From Actinomycetes bacterium (GTDB lineage: Bacteria > Actinomycetota > Thermoleophilia > Solirubrobacterales > JACPNS01), in NCBI GenBank assembly GCA_023404495.1, contig JAEYBE010000003.1:78922-142921 (forward strand): a DNA stretch of 64,000 bases. The letters run 5' to 3'. The position numbers and the translations under genes were made by a program. The notes beneath the pieces were generated by a model. That model searched no databases and was not told the origin of the DNA. It saw nothing but the letters and a program-made list of their open reading frames with translations. Below, one piece after another: positions 1-7,129 of this stretch; position 1 is the first letter of the stretch, and every line of letters begins with the position of its first letter.

Positions 1-43
1 GATCCAAGACGACCTGAGCGGGCTGGTAAATTCTCTGCCGCAT

Positions 44-116
44 TCCCCGGTAGCTCAGCTGGTAGAGCGTTCGGCTGTTAACCGAAATGTCGCTGGTTCG
101 AGTCCAGCCCGGGGAG
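44..116 (+). tRNA. tRNA-Asn (anticodon GTT)
   Basis: A complete 73-nt cloverleaf. The acceptor stem TCCCCGG (44-50) pairs with CCGGGGA (109-115), with discriminator G116. The anticodon stem TTCGG/CCGAA encloses the loop CTGTTAA with GTT at 77-79, and the T-arm carries GGTTCGAGTCC. No CCA is encoded. It is one of few plus-strand genes here and points toward the 3' end of rpoD. Confidence 0.97.
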
Positions 117-133
117 CTCTCCAGCGCGCGCCC

Positions 134-280
134 TTGCATGCCTCTGGCATGCAATCCAGAAGCCTCAGTGTCGACCGCTTGATTATGCGGTTTCCCTTGC
201 ATGCCAGAGGCATGCAAGAGATATGGCTTGGGAATCGGGTTTTCTTGATGCCCAAAAGCTTGCATGCCAGAGGCATGCAA
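134..280. repeat. Array of three 21-bp palindromes at exact 63-bp intervals
   Basis: Three copies lie at 134-154, 197-217 and 260-280. Each has perfect 9-base arms TTGCATGCC and GGCATGCAA around a 3-base centre: TCT in copy 1, AGA in copies 2 and 3, so copy 1 is inverted relative to the others. Start-to-start distance is 63 bp both times, about six helical turns, so all copies face the same side of the helix. The 42-bp spacers are unrelated to one another. The array fills the gap between tRNA-Asn and the rpoD stop. Copy 3 read on the minus strand is followed by GCTTTT and might weakly terminate rpoD, but that does not explain three phased copies. Confidence 0.9.
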
Positions 281-332
281 TACGTGGTCTGCCGGCCTGT
301 TTCGGGGAACGGCGGTTCGGGGCGCGTTCGCG

Positions 333-1322
333 TTACTCGTGGACGCGCTGCAGGCGGGCGGTCTCGCCGCCGCGGCGGAGCTTCTCGATCGCTGCGATCT
401 CGATCTGGCGCACGCGCTCACGGGTGACGCCGATGTACTTGCCGATCTCGACGAGCGTCAGCGGCTCGTCACCTGTGAGTCCGTAGCGCAGCTCCACCAC
501 CCGGCGTTCGCGATCGTTGAGCTGGCTGAGGACCACATCAATGTCTTCGGAGAGCAGTCGCTCGGCGACGATCTCCTCGGGCGCCTGGTCGCTGTCGTTC
601 TCGACGACATCTCCGATCGTTGCGGCACCCTCGTCGCTGCCGATTGGCGTCTCAAGTGAGATTGCGTCGGCGGAGAGCTCCATCAGGCTCTTGACGTCCT
701 CGGGGTCCATGTCGACCTCCTTGGCAATCTCCTCGACGCTGGGGTCGCGACCAAGCTCCTGCTCGAGCCGGCGGCGCACGGCCGCGACCTTGTTGACGTG
801 CTGAAGCAGGTGCACGGGGATCCGGATCGTGCGGGCCTGATCAGCGATGCAGCGGGTGATGCCTTGTCTGATCCACCACGCCGCGTAGGTAGAAAACTTG
901 TAGCCACGCCGCCAGTCGAACTTCTCGACGGCCCGCATCAGACCGACGTTGCCCTCCTGAATCAGATCGAGCAGCGAGACGCCGCGGTCGTTGTACCGCT
1001 TGGCGATGCTCACGACGAGGCGCAGGTTGGCCTCGATCATGATGTTCTTGGCCTCGTTGTCGGCGCGCTCGATGCGCTTGGCCAGCCGCACCTCATCTTC
1101 GGCAGAAAGCAGCTTGCGCTCGCCGATCGCCTTGAGGTACAGGTGCACCGTGTCGATCGCCTCGCGGCTCTCCCCGGGTGTGAGATCTAGCTTCTTGCCC
1201 TCGCCCTGCAGAACGCTGAGCGCCGGGGGTCCGGGCTCGTCTTCAGAAATCCGATTTGCTGCTTGGCGATTCATCTGCGGTGGCAACGATGAATCCAAGA
1301 CCGACTGTCCTGCGGAGATCAC
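333..1322 (-). CDS. rpoD: RNA polymerase sigma-70 factor, RpoD/SigA family
   Basis: Directs RNA polymerase to -10/-35 promoters. The 329-aa protein has region 1.2 (about 55-85), region 2 (about 86-165, with the core-binding [17 protein letters not shown] and the -10 recognition [11 protein letters not shown]), region 3 (about 170-245) and region 4 (about 260-318, helix-turn-helix [10 protein letters not shown]). The long acidic region 1.1 of many actinobacterial principal sigmas is absent, so a group 2 sigma is possible. Location directly after dnaG is the classic primase-sigma operon and favours the principal sigma. The start used is GTG at 1322; an ATG at 1274 (residue 17) is an equally reasonable start that removes nothing conserved. 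Confidence 0.93.
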   Translation of the reverse strand: MISAGQSVLDSSLPPQMNRQAANRISEDEPGPPALSVLQGEGKKLDLTPGESREAIDTVHLYLKAIGERKLLSAEDEVRLAKRIERADNEAKNIMIEANLRLVVSIAKRYNDRGVSLLDLIQEGNVGLMRAVEKFDWRRGYKFSTYAAWWIRQGITRCIADQARTIRIPVHLLQHVNKVAAVRRRLEQELGRDPSVEEIAKEVDMDPEDVKSLMELSADAISLETPIGSDEGAATIGDVVENDSDQAPEEIVAERLLSEDIDVVLSQLNDRERRVVELRYGLTGDEPLTLVEIGKYIGVTRERVRQIEIAAIEKLRRGGETARLQRVHE

Positions 1323-1337
1323 ATTTCTATGTCGGGC

Positions 1338-1357
1338 GGGGGGCTAATCGTCCCCCC
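1338..1357 (-). other. G6/C6 hairpin between dnaG and rpoD
   Basis: Six G (1338-1343) and six C (1352-1357) flank an 8-nt loop in the 43-bp gap between dnaG and rpoD. No T-tract follows in either direction, so it is not a clear terminator. It could act as an intercistronic processing or attenuation hairpin that sets the primase:sigma ratio, as known for the E. coli rpsU-dnaG-rpoD operon. The role here is inference. Confidence 0.4.
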
Positions 1358-1365
1358 TGTGAGGA

Positions 1366-3129
1366 TCACGCGAATTCCGCGGAAAGCTCCCCGATCTTGC
1401 GGATCACCGCCTGCCGTTCGAGCTCGATCTCGGCCTTCTTGCCGCCGGGTGCCCCGACGATTCTCCGGTCCAGACCCGCCTTCTCCAGCTGCAGGTACCC
1501 AAGTTGGATCACTTCTGCGGATGCGTTTTCCCTCTCGGAAAGCATCGCTACCTCTGTAACGGCGTTCTGAAGCTCCGGCTTTAGCTCTGCCACGTTCGCA
1601 AGCGGTCTCTCAGTATTTGCGAGTAGGTGATCGCGCAGTTCGCGCATGAGATCAGTCGCGAGATAGTCATCTTCGAGCTGTTTCAGGTACGTGGCTCCCA
1701 CCTCTGGGTTTGACAGGCACTGCGCCATGAAGATCCGCTCAGCGCGCTCAGCGGGGTCATTCGCGGGAAGCCGGCGCGGCTGCGGCGGCGCTGCCTCCCC
1801 TGTCTCCTGCGGCCGCCTAGAGGTCGCTGCGACGCGCTCCCTGATCGATTCCCGAAGCACCGCGTCGGTCACGCCCAAGCGGTCGGCCGCAACCCGCACC
1901 TGCTCTTCCCGAGCGGGCCCCGCCGGCATCGCGGCGATCACCGGCACCAGTTCGTCAAGCGCGTGCTCTCTGCCGCGCGTGTCGGACAAATCGCCTTCGG
2001 CGAACACCTGCGCGACCGCGAATGCCGAAACGGTCACTGCGGACTCGATGGCGCGCTCAAACGCTTCGGGCCCGCCGCTGCGGACCAACTCGTCCGGGTC
2101 CTTGCCCTCTGGGATCTGGATCACCAGCGTCTCGGTGTCGCGGTGCGCGCCGAGCACCTCGGCGGCCCGCAGCGCGGCCTTGCGGCCAGACGAGTCGGCG
2201 TCCAAAGCCAGATAGACGCGCGGCGCCATGCGCGCGAGCTCAGCCGCTTGCTGATCGGTCATCGCCGTACCCATCACCGCGACTGCCTCTTCAAACCCGG
2301 CGTCGTGCAGCGCGAGCACGTCCGCGTAGCCCTCGACGGCGATCACACGCTTCTTCGACGCGGCCGGTCGGCGCGCATGATCGACTCCGAATATCTGCGC
2401 GCCCTTGTGGTAGACCGGCCCCTCCGGCGAGTTGAGGTACTTCGGCCGATCGCTCTCGCGCATTCCGCGGGCACCGAAGCCGCGCACGATCCCCTTCTTG
2501 TCGGCCAGCGGAAACATGATGCGCCCGCGGAAGCGATCGAGGATCTGGCCGCGGTCGTTGCGCTGGGCGAGGCCCGCGTCAATCAGCTCCTGCTCGGTGA
2601 AACCCTGCCGCAGCGCCGGCACGAACAACTTGTCCCACGCCTTGGGCGAGTATCCCAGCCGGAACTTCTTCATCACCTCCGGCGAGAAGCCACGCTCAGC
2701 CAGATAGGCGCGAGCAGGCGCGGCCTCGTCGGCCTCCGCGAGCGTGCGCTCGTAGAACTTGGTCGCGCGCTCCAGCAGCTCATAAAGCCGCTCACGCGCC
2801 TTCTGACGCTCTGCCGCACGCGGGTCGAGTTCCTCGTACTCAAGGTCGACGTTGTACATCTCCGCCAGGTACTCGATAGCGCCAGCAAAATCCAGCGCCT
2901 CCTTCTCCATCGCGAAGGTGAAGACGTCGCCGCTGACCTGGCATCCGAAGCAGTAATAGACCTTGTCGGTGGGGCTGACCGAGAAACTCGGCGAGTTGTC
3001 CTCGTGGAACGGGCAGCGGCCCATGTACTGCGAGCCGTTGCGGCGCAGGTCCGTGTAGTGGTTGATCAGGTCGACGATGTCGACGGCCTCGCGGACCTTC
3101 TCCTTGGATGCGTCGGTGATCCGAGCCAT
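1366..3129 (-). CDS. dnaG: DNA primase DnaG
   Basis: Synthesises RNA primers for replication. The 587-aa protein has an N-terminal CHC2-type zinc finger (C39, H42, C60, C63), the DnaG catalytic core, and a Toprim domain with the glutamate of EGYAD (E266) and the DxD of ALDADSSG (D310, D312) that bind metal. The C-terminal 150 residues form the helicase-binding part. ATG start; the upstream dgt stop is also at 3129, so dgt and dnaG abut with a one-base overlap. The dgt-dnaG order is the same in Mycobacterium (Rv2344c-Rv2343c). Confidence 0.98.
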   Translation of the reverse strand: MARITDASKEKVREAVDIVDLINHYTDLRRNGSQYMGRCPFHEDNSPSFSVSPTDKVYYCFGCQVSGDVFTFAMEKEALDFAGAIEYLAEMYNVDLEYEELDPRAAERQKARERLYELLERATKFYERTLAEADEAAPARAYLAERGFSPEVMKKFRLGYSPKAWDKLFVPALRQGFTEQELIDAGLAQRNDRGQILDRFRGRIMFPLADKKGIVRGFGARGMRESDRPKYLNSPEGPVYHKGAQIFGVDHARRPAASKKRVIAVEGYADVLALHDAGFEEAVAVMGTAMTDQQAAELARMAPRVYLALDADSSGRKAALRAAEVLGAHRDTETLVIQIPEGKDPDELVRSGGPEAFERAIESAVTVSAFAVAQVFAEGDLSDTRGREHALDELVPVIAAMPAGPAREEQVRVAADRLGVTDAVLRESIRERVAATSRRPQETGEAAPPQPRRLPANDPAERAERIFMAQCLSNPEVGATYLKQLEDDYLATDLMRELRDHLLANTERPLANVAELKPELQNAVTEVAMLSERENASAEVIQLGYLQLEKAGLDRRIVGAPGGKKAEIELERQAVIRKIGELSAEFA

Positions 3130-4163
3130 CAGCGCGCCGCCCGCGGCGAGTTGAGTTCTTCGAATGTGCGAAACGCGTAGCGATCGGTCATCCCGGCGAT
3201 CCAGTCGGTCACGCGCGTCGCCAGATCGTCGCTGACGCCGTCGGGGATCTGATCGGGGTGCTCTACGTAGTGATTGAAGAGGTTGCGCACGAGGTTGGTC
3301 ACGCGATCGGCCTCAGCGCGCACCTGCGGCCCCAGGTAGACGTCCTGGAACATGAACTTGCGCAGGCGCAGCATCGCGCCGCCAATCTCATCGGATTGCG
3401 CGATGTCACCGGCTTCGGCGGAAGTCGCCACGAGGTCCTTGACGAGCGTGTCGATGCGCTCCGAAGGAGTCGAGCCGAGCAGATCGATCTCCATCTGCGG
3501 CAGATCACCGTCAGCCAGGATTCCCGCCCGCAGCGCGTCGTCGATGTCGTGGTTGATGTATGCGATGCGGTCGACGATCCGCACGATCTTCCCCTCGAGC
3601 GAAACCGGCTTGACGGGGCCGGTGTGATTGAGAATGCCGTCGCGAACCGGTTCGGTGAGGTTGAGGCCGGCGCCGTCGCGCTCGAGCACGTCAACCGTGC
3701 GCAGCGAGTGCTCATTGTGCTTGAACTCCCGCCCGAAGCGCTCCTGCAGGCACTTTGAGAGCACGTCTTCGCCGATGTGACCAAACGGCGGGTGCCCGAG
3801 GTCGTGGCCCAGGCCCACAGCTTCGGCGAGGTCCTCGTTGAGCGCCAACGCACGCGCCACAGTGCGGGCGATGCCGCTGACCTCGAGCGTGTGGGTCATG
3901 CGCGTGCGAAAGTGGTCGCCTTCTGGAGCGATGAAGACCTGCGTCTTGTACTTGAGTCGCCGGAACGCCTTGCTGTGGACGATGCGGTCGCGATCGCGCT
4001 GGAACGGCGTGCGCAGCGCCGAGTCCGGCTCGCCCACCTGTCGATCCGCCGGATAGGAGCGCACCGCCAGCGGCCCGAGGATCGCGTCCTCGCGTGCCTC
4101 CATGCGAGCGCGAAACTCCGCCTCCACCCCCACGTCGGCGGTCTTCTGAGTGGCCGAATCCAT
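3129..4163 (-). CDS. dgt: Deoxyguanosinetriphosphate triphosphohydrolase-like HD protein
   Basis: Hydrolyses dNTPs to deoxynucleoside and triphosphate, adjusting nucleotide pools. I use the ATG at 4163 (344 aa): the open frame runs to 4415 but that extension is low-complexity and overlaps recO. HD-domain metal residues are visible as H91, H120-D121 (GLGHDLGHPPFGH) and the later aspartates of RIVDRIAYINHDIDD. The RRLKYKTQVF segment before the HD motif is typical of the bacterial dGTPase family. It lies 28 bp downstream of recO and abuts dnaG, forming recO-dgt-dnaG-rpoD. Confidence 0.93.
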   Translation of the reverse strand: MDSATQKTADVGVEAEFRARMEAREDAILGPLAVRSYPADRQVGEPDSALRTPFQRDRDRIVHSKAFRRLKYKTQVFIAPEGDHFRTRMTHTLEVSGIARTVARALALNEDLAEAVGLGHDLGHPPFGHIGEDVLSKCLQERFGREFKHNEHSLRTVDVLERDGAGLNLTEPVRDGILNHTGPVKPVSLEGKIVRIVDRIAYINHDIDDALRAGILADGDLPQMEIDLLGSTPSERIDTLVKDLVATSAEAGDIAQSDEIGGAMLRLRKFMFQDVYLGPQVRAEADRVTNLVRNLFNHYVEHPDQIPDGVSDDLATRVTDWIAGMTDRYAFRTFEELNSPRAAR

Positions 4164-4191
4164 CGCCTGATTCTGACAGTCTCGCGCGAAG

Positions 4192-4911
4192 TCAGGTGAG
4201 CGTTCTGACTCGCACGTGCGCGTGATGCGCCAACGTCTCGGCGATCGCCCGGTCGGCCTCGCGCCTTGGCCCCGGTCCGGCATCGGGAGCAGCCGCCAGC
4301 GGAGAGGAAATCGCGCCGCTGAAGAGCTCGTGCGCCGCCGCGCCGAAATCAAAATCGCCAGGTTCACGGCAATCACGACAGACGATCCCGCCGGCCGATG
4401 GCGAGAATGCGACAAGCCCCTCGCCGGCGCCGCAGTGCACGCAGCTGGTCAGCTCCGGCGCAAAGCCCGCGGCGATCACGAGTTTCGCGCGAAACGCAAG
4501 CTCCACCTCGGCGCGCGCTGCGGCAGGGTCGGAGTCGAGCAACGCCAGCGCGTTGGCCGTCAGGTTGTAGGCCGGCAGGTTTTGTTCGCGCTCGTCGAGC
4601 AGCCGCAAGACGAAATCGGCGAGCTTTGACGCGGACTCCAGCGATGCCGCGCGCGTCCGCAGTCGCGCGTGCGCATCGAGCGTCTCGGCGGAGGTGATTG
4701 TCAGCAGGTCGGAGCGACCCTCGTGCAGCACCATGTCGAGCCGGAAGAACGGCTCAAGCCGGCCGCCGAAACGGCTCTTGGAGCGACGAACCCCCTTTGC
4801 GATCGCCCCGATCCGCCCGAACTCGCGCGTGTATAGCTGCAGGATGCTGTCGGCTTCGCCGTACCTGAGCTTGCGCAGCACAATCGCCTCGGTCTTGACG
4901 CTTTGACCCAT
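4192..4911 (-). CDS. recO: DNA repair protein RecO
   Basis: RecF-pathway mediator that loads RecA onto SSB-coated single-stranded DNA. The 239-aa protein has an N-terminal OB-fold (MGQSVKTEAIVLRKLRYGE..., about 1-80), a helical middle and a four-cysteine zinc site (C157, C160, C178, C181). The ATG at 4911 is chosen because it gives the canonical RecO start; the open frame continues to 5349 but that part runs antisense to glutaredoxin and mutM. It is divergent from the glutaredoxin gene across a 72-bp gap. Confidence 0.95.
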   Translation of the reverse strand: MGQSVKTEAIVLRKLRYGEADSILQLYTREFGRIGAIAKGVRRSKSRFGGRLEPFFRLDMVLHEGRSDLLTITSAETLDAHARLRTRAASLESASKLADFVLRLLDEREQNLPAYNLTANALALLDSDPAAARAEVELAFRAKLVIAAGFAPELTSCVHCGAGEGLVAFSPSAGGIVCRDCREPGDFDFGAAAHELFSGAISSPLAAAPDAGPGPRREADRAIAETLAHHAHVRVRTLT

Positions 4912-4926
4912 CCATAGATGATGATC

Positions 4927-4941
4927 GCTCGCCCGGCGAGC
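4927..4941. promoter_or_regulatory. Palindrome in the divergent recO/glutaredoxin promoter region
   Basis: GCTCGCC and GGCGAGC (7-base arms) flank a single central C in the 72-bp space between the two divergent starts, where an operator would be expected. It is purely GC-rich, so chance occurrence in this genome is not excluded. Confidence 0.3.
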
Positions 4942-4983
4942 ACAGCCGGACCGGCGCGGACCCTCACTACACTTTGTATAGCA

Positions 4984-5262
4984 ATGGGCGATCAAACAGC
5001 CGGCAAGCACGCCGCAACCATCTACTCCAAGGACAGCTGCAGCTTCTGCGTGCGCGCGAAAATGCTGCTCGAACAGCACGGCGTCGACTTTGAGTACGTC
5101 GATCTGACGGGAGACGTCGACGCGCAGGTCAAGCTCGCCCAGCGCACCGGCCGCCTGACGATGCCGCAGGTGTTTGTCGGCGACGAGCTGATCGGCGGCT
5201 TTGAGGATCTCGTCCTCGCGCTGCAGAGTCCGCGCATCCGCGAAGCGCTGGGCGTTGCCTGA
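4984..5262 (+). CDS. Glutaredoxin (monothiol-like CSFC active site)
   Basis: Small thioredoxin-fold redox protein of 92 aa. The active-site motif is C19-S-F-C22 after a beta strand (ATIYSKDSC). The TMPQVFV segment carries the cis-proline and GGFED completes the thiol-binding groove. I start at the ATG at 4984 because upstream in-frame residues look non-coding. A TATAGC sequence lies 3-8 bases before this ATG, so the transcript may be leaderless or nearly so. Its stop overlaps the mutM TTG start by 8 bp. Actinobacteria without glutathione use such proteins with mycothiol or thioredoxin reductase; the donor here is unknown. Confidence 0.9.
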   Translation: MGDQTAGKHAATIYSKDSCSFCVRAKMLLEQHGVDFEYVDLTGDVDAQVKLAQRTGRLTMPQVFVGDELIGGFEDLVLALQSPRIREALGVA

Positions 5263-6100
5263 GCTGCCCGAAGTCGAGACGATCCGGCGGCAGCTTGCGC
5301 CGGTCGTCGAAGGCCTGCGGATCACGCAGGTCTCGGTGGAGGACGCCAAGTGGGTTCAGCCGCTCGCGCCCGCGGCGTTCGAGAGGGCACTGACAGAACG
5401 CAAGATCGTCGAGCTCGGCCGCCGCGGCAAGTACTTCGTCACCAGGCTCGAAGATCACTCGGCCCTGGTCATGCACCTGCGCATGACCGGGAACCTGCTC
5501 TACATTCCCGAAGCCGATGACGCGCCGACCGCGCACCTGCGCGGCCAGATCTGGCTCGAAGATGCGCGCGGCCGGGCGCGCGGAAGTCTCGCCTTCACCG
5601 ACCCGCGACGTTTTGGCACGGCCGAGATTGTTCACGACGCCGAGTCGCTCGCGGCCTACTTCGACTCGCGGCTCGGACCCGAGCCGTTTGACGAGCGCTT
5701 TGACGGCGCATATCTCAAGAGCCGAACGCGCGGACGCAAGACTCCGATCAAGGCCGTCCTGCTCGACCAGGCCGTGGTTGCCGGGGTCGGCAACATCTAC
5801 GCCGATGAGGCGCTCTTCCGTGCGCGAATCTCCCCGCAGCGGCGAGCAGCCCGCATCACCGCCGCGCAGGCCGAACTACTGAGCGAGACAGTGCGCGACG
5901 CCCTCTCGGCCGGCATCGACGCCAAGGGCGCATCAATCGACGACTTCCGCGACGCCTACGGCGTCAAGGGCAGCTTCCAGGATCAGTTCCTGGTGCACCG
6001 GCGCGAAGGCCTCCCCTGTCCCGAGTGCGAGACCCCGGTAACGAAGATCCGCTGCGCAGGCCGCGGCACCTACTACTGCCGTACCTGCCAACGCGGCTGA
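5255..6100 (+). CDS. mutM: Formamidopyrimidine-DNA glycosylase MutM/Fpg
   Basis: Bifunctional base-excision enzyme that removes 8-oxoguanine and formamidopyrimidines and nicks the abasic site. The start is TTG at 5255: only this gives the mature N-terminus PELPEVETI with catalytic Pro and Glu directly after the initiator. The 281-aa product has the conserved lysine K59 (GRRGKYF), the H2TH region around VGNIYADE, and a C-terminal four-cysteine zinc finger (CPEC...CRTC, about 255-278). It overlaps the glutaredoxin gene by 8 bp and is probably translationally coupled to it. Confidence 0.95.
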   Translation: MPELPEVETIRRQLAPVVEGLRITQVSVEDAKWVQPLAPAAFERALTERKIVELGRRGKYFVTRLEDHSALVMHLRMTGNLLYIPEADDAPTAHLRGQIWLEDARGRARGSLAFTDPRRFGTAEIVHDAESLAAYFDSRLGPEPFDERFDGAYLKSRTRGRKTPIKAVLLDQAVVAGVGNIYADEALFRARISPQRRAARITAAQAELLSETVRDALSAGIDAKGASIDDFRDAYGVKGSFQDQFLVHRREGLPCPECETPVTKIRCAGRGTYYCRTCQRG

Positions 6101-6108
6101 GGTCTCGG

Positions 6109-7059
6109 TCAGCGCAACTCGCGTAGGACCGCGCGCGGGTGGGCGTCGAAGTAGACGTCCTTGAGCCGCTCGGTCGAAAGATGCGTGTAGGTCTGCGTCG
6201 TGGAGACGTCGGCGTGACCGAGCATCTCCTGCACGCTGCGCAGATCACAGCCTCCCGAGAGCAAGTGCGTGGCGAACGTGTGCCGCAGTGTGTGCGGGCT
6301 CATGCGATCGGACAGGCCCGCCGCCGCCGCGTATTTGCGGACGATCTTGTAGAGCCCCTGGCGCGTCAGCTGCCCCCCGCGGAAGTTCACGAAGAGGTGT
6401 CGCTGCGGCCGATCCTTGGTCAGCGCGCGTCGCCCGGAGCGCAGATAGATGCGGATCGAGAGCAGCGCTTGGCGCCCGACCGGGACAATGCGCTCCTTGT
6501 TGCCCTTGCCGCGCGTGCGCAGGATGCCTTCTTCAAAGTCGATGTCTGAGACCTCGAGATTCACCACTTCCGACACGCGCAAGCCAGACGCGTACATCAG
6601 TTCGAGCAGCGCGCGGTCACGTGTGGCAATCGGGTCAGTGCCTTTGACCTGATCGATCAGGTGAGAGACCTCAGCCCGGCTCAGAACCGCCGGCAGGCGC
6701 TTGGTCTGCGCCGGTGCCTTGACGTCGGCCGTCGGGTCAAGCTCGATCGCGCCCTCACGGCGCAGGTGCAAGTAGAACGAGCGCAATGACGAGAGCTTTC
6801 GGTGCAGCGTCGTGCCGGCGACCTCGCCGCTCGCGGCGAGCGATTCGAGGTACTCGACGACCTGTGCCTGCGTCACCTCAAGCGGGTCCTGTTTCAGCTC
6901 TGCGAGATACACGCCGAACTGGGTCAGATCCGTGCGGTAGGCAATCAGCGTGTTTTCCGCCGCCCGCGCCTCGAACTCGAGGTACTGCAGGAAATCGAGC
7001 AGCAACTCTTCGTAGCTCGGCGTTACGAGCTGCTTCTGTGCGACCGGAGGTGCCATCAC
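6109..7059 (-). CDS. xerD: Site-specific tyrosine recombinase XerD
   Basis: Resolves chromosome dimers at dif with a XerC partner. The 316-aa protein has a SAM-like N-terminal DNA-binding domain (about 15-105) and a catalytic domain with the full set R161, K185, H256, R259, H282 and nucleophile Y291. Length and motifs are those of chromosomal Xer proteins rather than phage integrases. It faces mutM tail to tail with 8 bp between the stops. Position next to the pyrG/steA/recN block matches Mycobacterium xerD (Rv1701). No dif-like 28-mer was recognised in the window. Confidence 0.94.
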   Translation of the reverse strand: MMAPPVAQKQLVTPSYEELLLDFLQYLEFEARAAENTLIAYRTDLTQFGVYLAELKQDPLEVTQAQVVEYLESLAASGEVAGTTLHRKLSSLRSFYLHLRREGAIELDPTADVKAPAQTKRLPAVLSRAEVSHLIDQVKGTDPIATRDRALLELMYASGLRVSEVVNLEVSDIDFEEGILRTRGKGNKERIVPVGRQALLSIRIYLRSGRRALTKDRPQRHLFVNFRGGQLTRQGLYKIVRKYAAAAGLSDRMSPHTLRHTFATHLLSGGCDLRSVQEMLGHADVSTTQTYTHLSTERLKDVYFDAHPRAVLRELR

Positions 7060-7103
7060 CGGGGAATTGTCCGTCCGGTGTGTGTTCTCCTTGCGCGGCG
7101 CTC

Positions 7104-7129
7104 AGCCACGCAACCGCGTTTGCGCGGCT
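7104..7129 (-). terminator. Hairpin after the CSLREA-protein gene
   Basis: AGCC (7104-7107) pairs with GGCT (7126-7129) and CGCAA (7109-7113) with TTGCG (7120-7124), with one mismatch and a 6-nt loop. It overlaps the stop codon region and has no T-tract, so it is only a possible factor-dependent end or mRNA stabiliser. Confidence 0.3.

Noticed and set aside
55..276. Minus-strand 73-codon frame with a 21-residue internal periodicity (CMPLACK repeats)
   Set aside because: The frame runs antisense through the tRNA-Asn gene, and its periodicity is only the translation of the 63-bp-spaced palindromes. The tRNA-derived LEPATF peptide is a common false ORF.
134..280. Possible short CRISPR array (21-bp repeat, 42-bp spacers)
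   Set aside because: Repeats are fully palindromic and shorter than CRISPR repeats, copy 1 is inverted in its centre, only three copies exist and no cas genes are present. The exact 63-bp phasing fits a binding-site array better.
1963..3180. 405-codon plus-strand frame
   Set aside because: Fully antisense to dnaG. It is Arg/His/Leu-rich with no motif and is a codon-bias shadow.
4192..5349. Long 385-residue version of RecO
   Set aside because: The extra 146 N-terminal codons are antisense to the glutaredoxin gene and mutM, and the canonical RecO start is at 4911.
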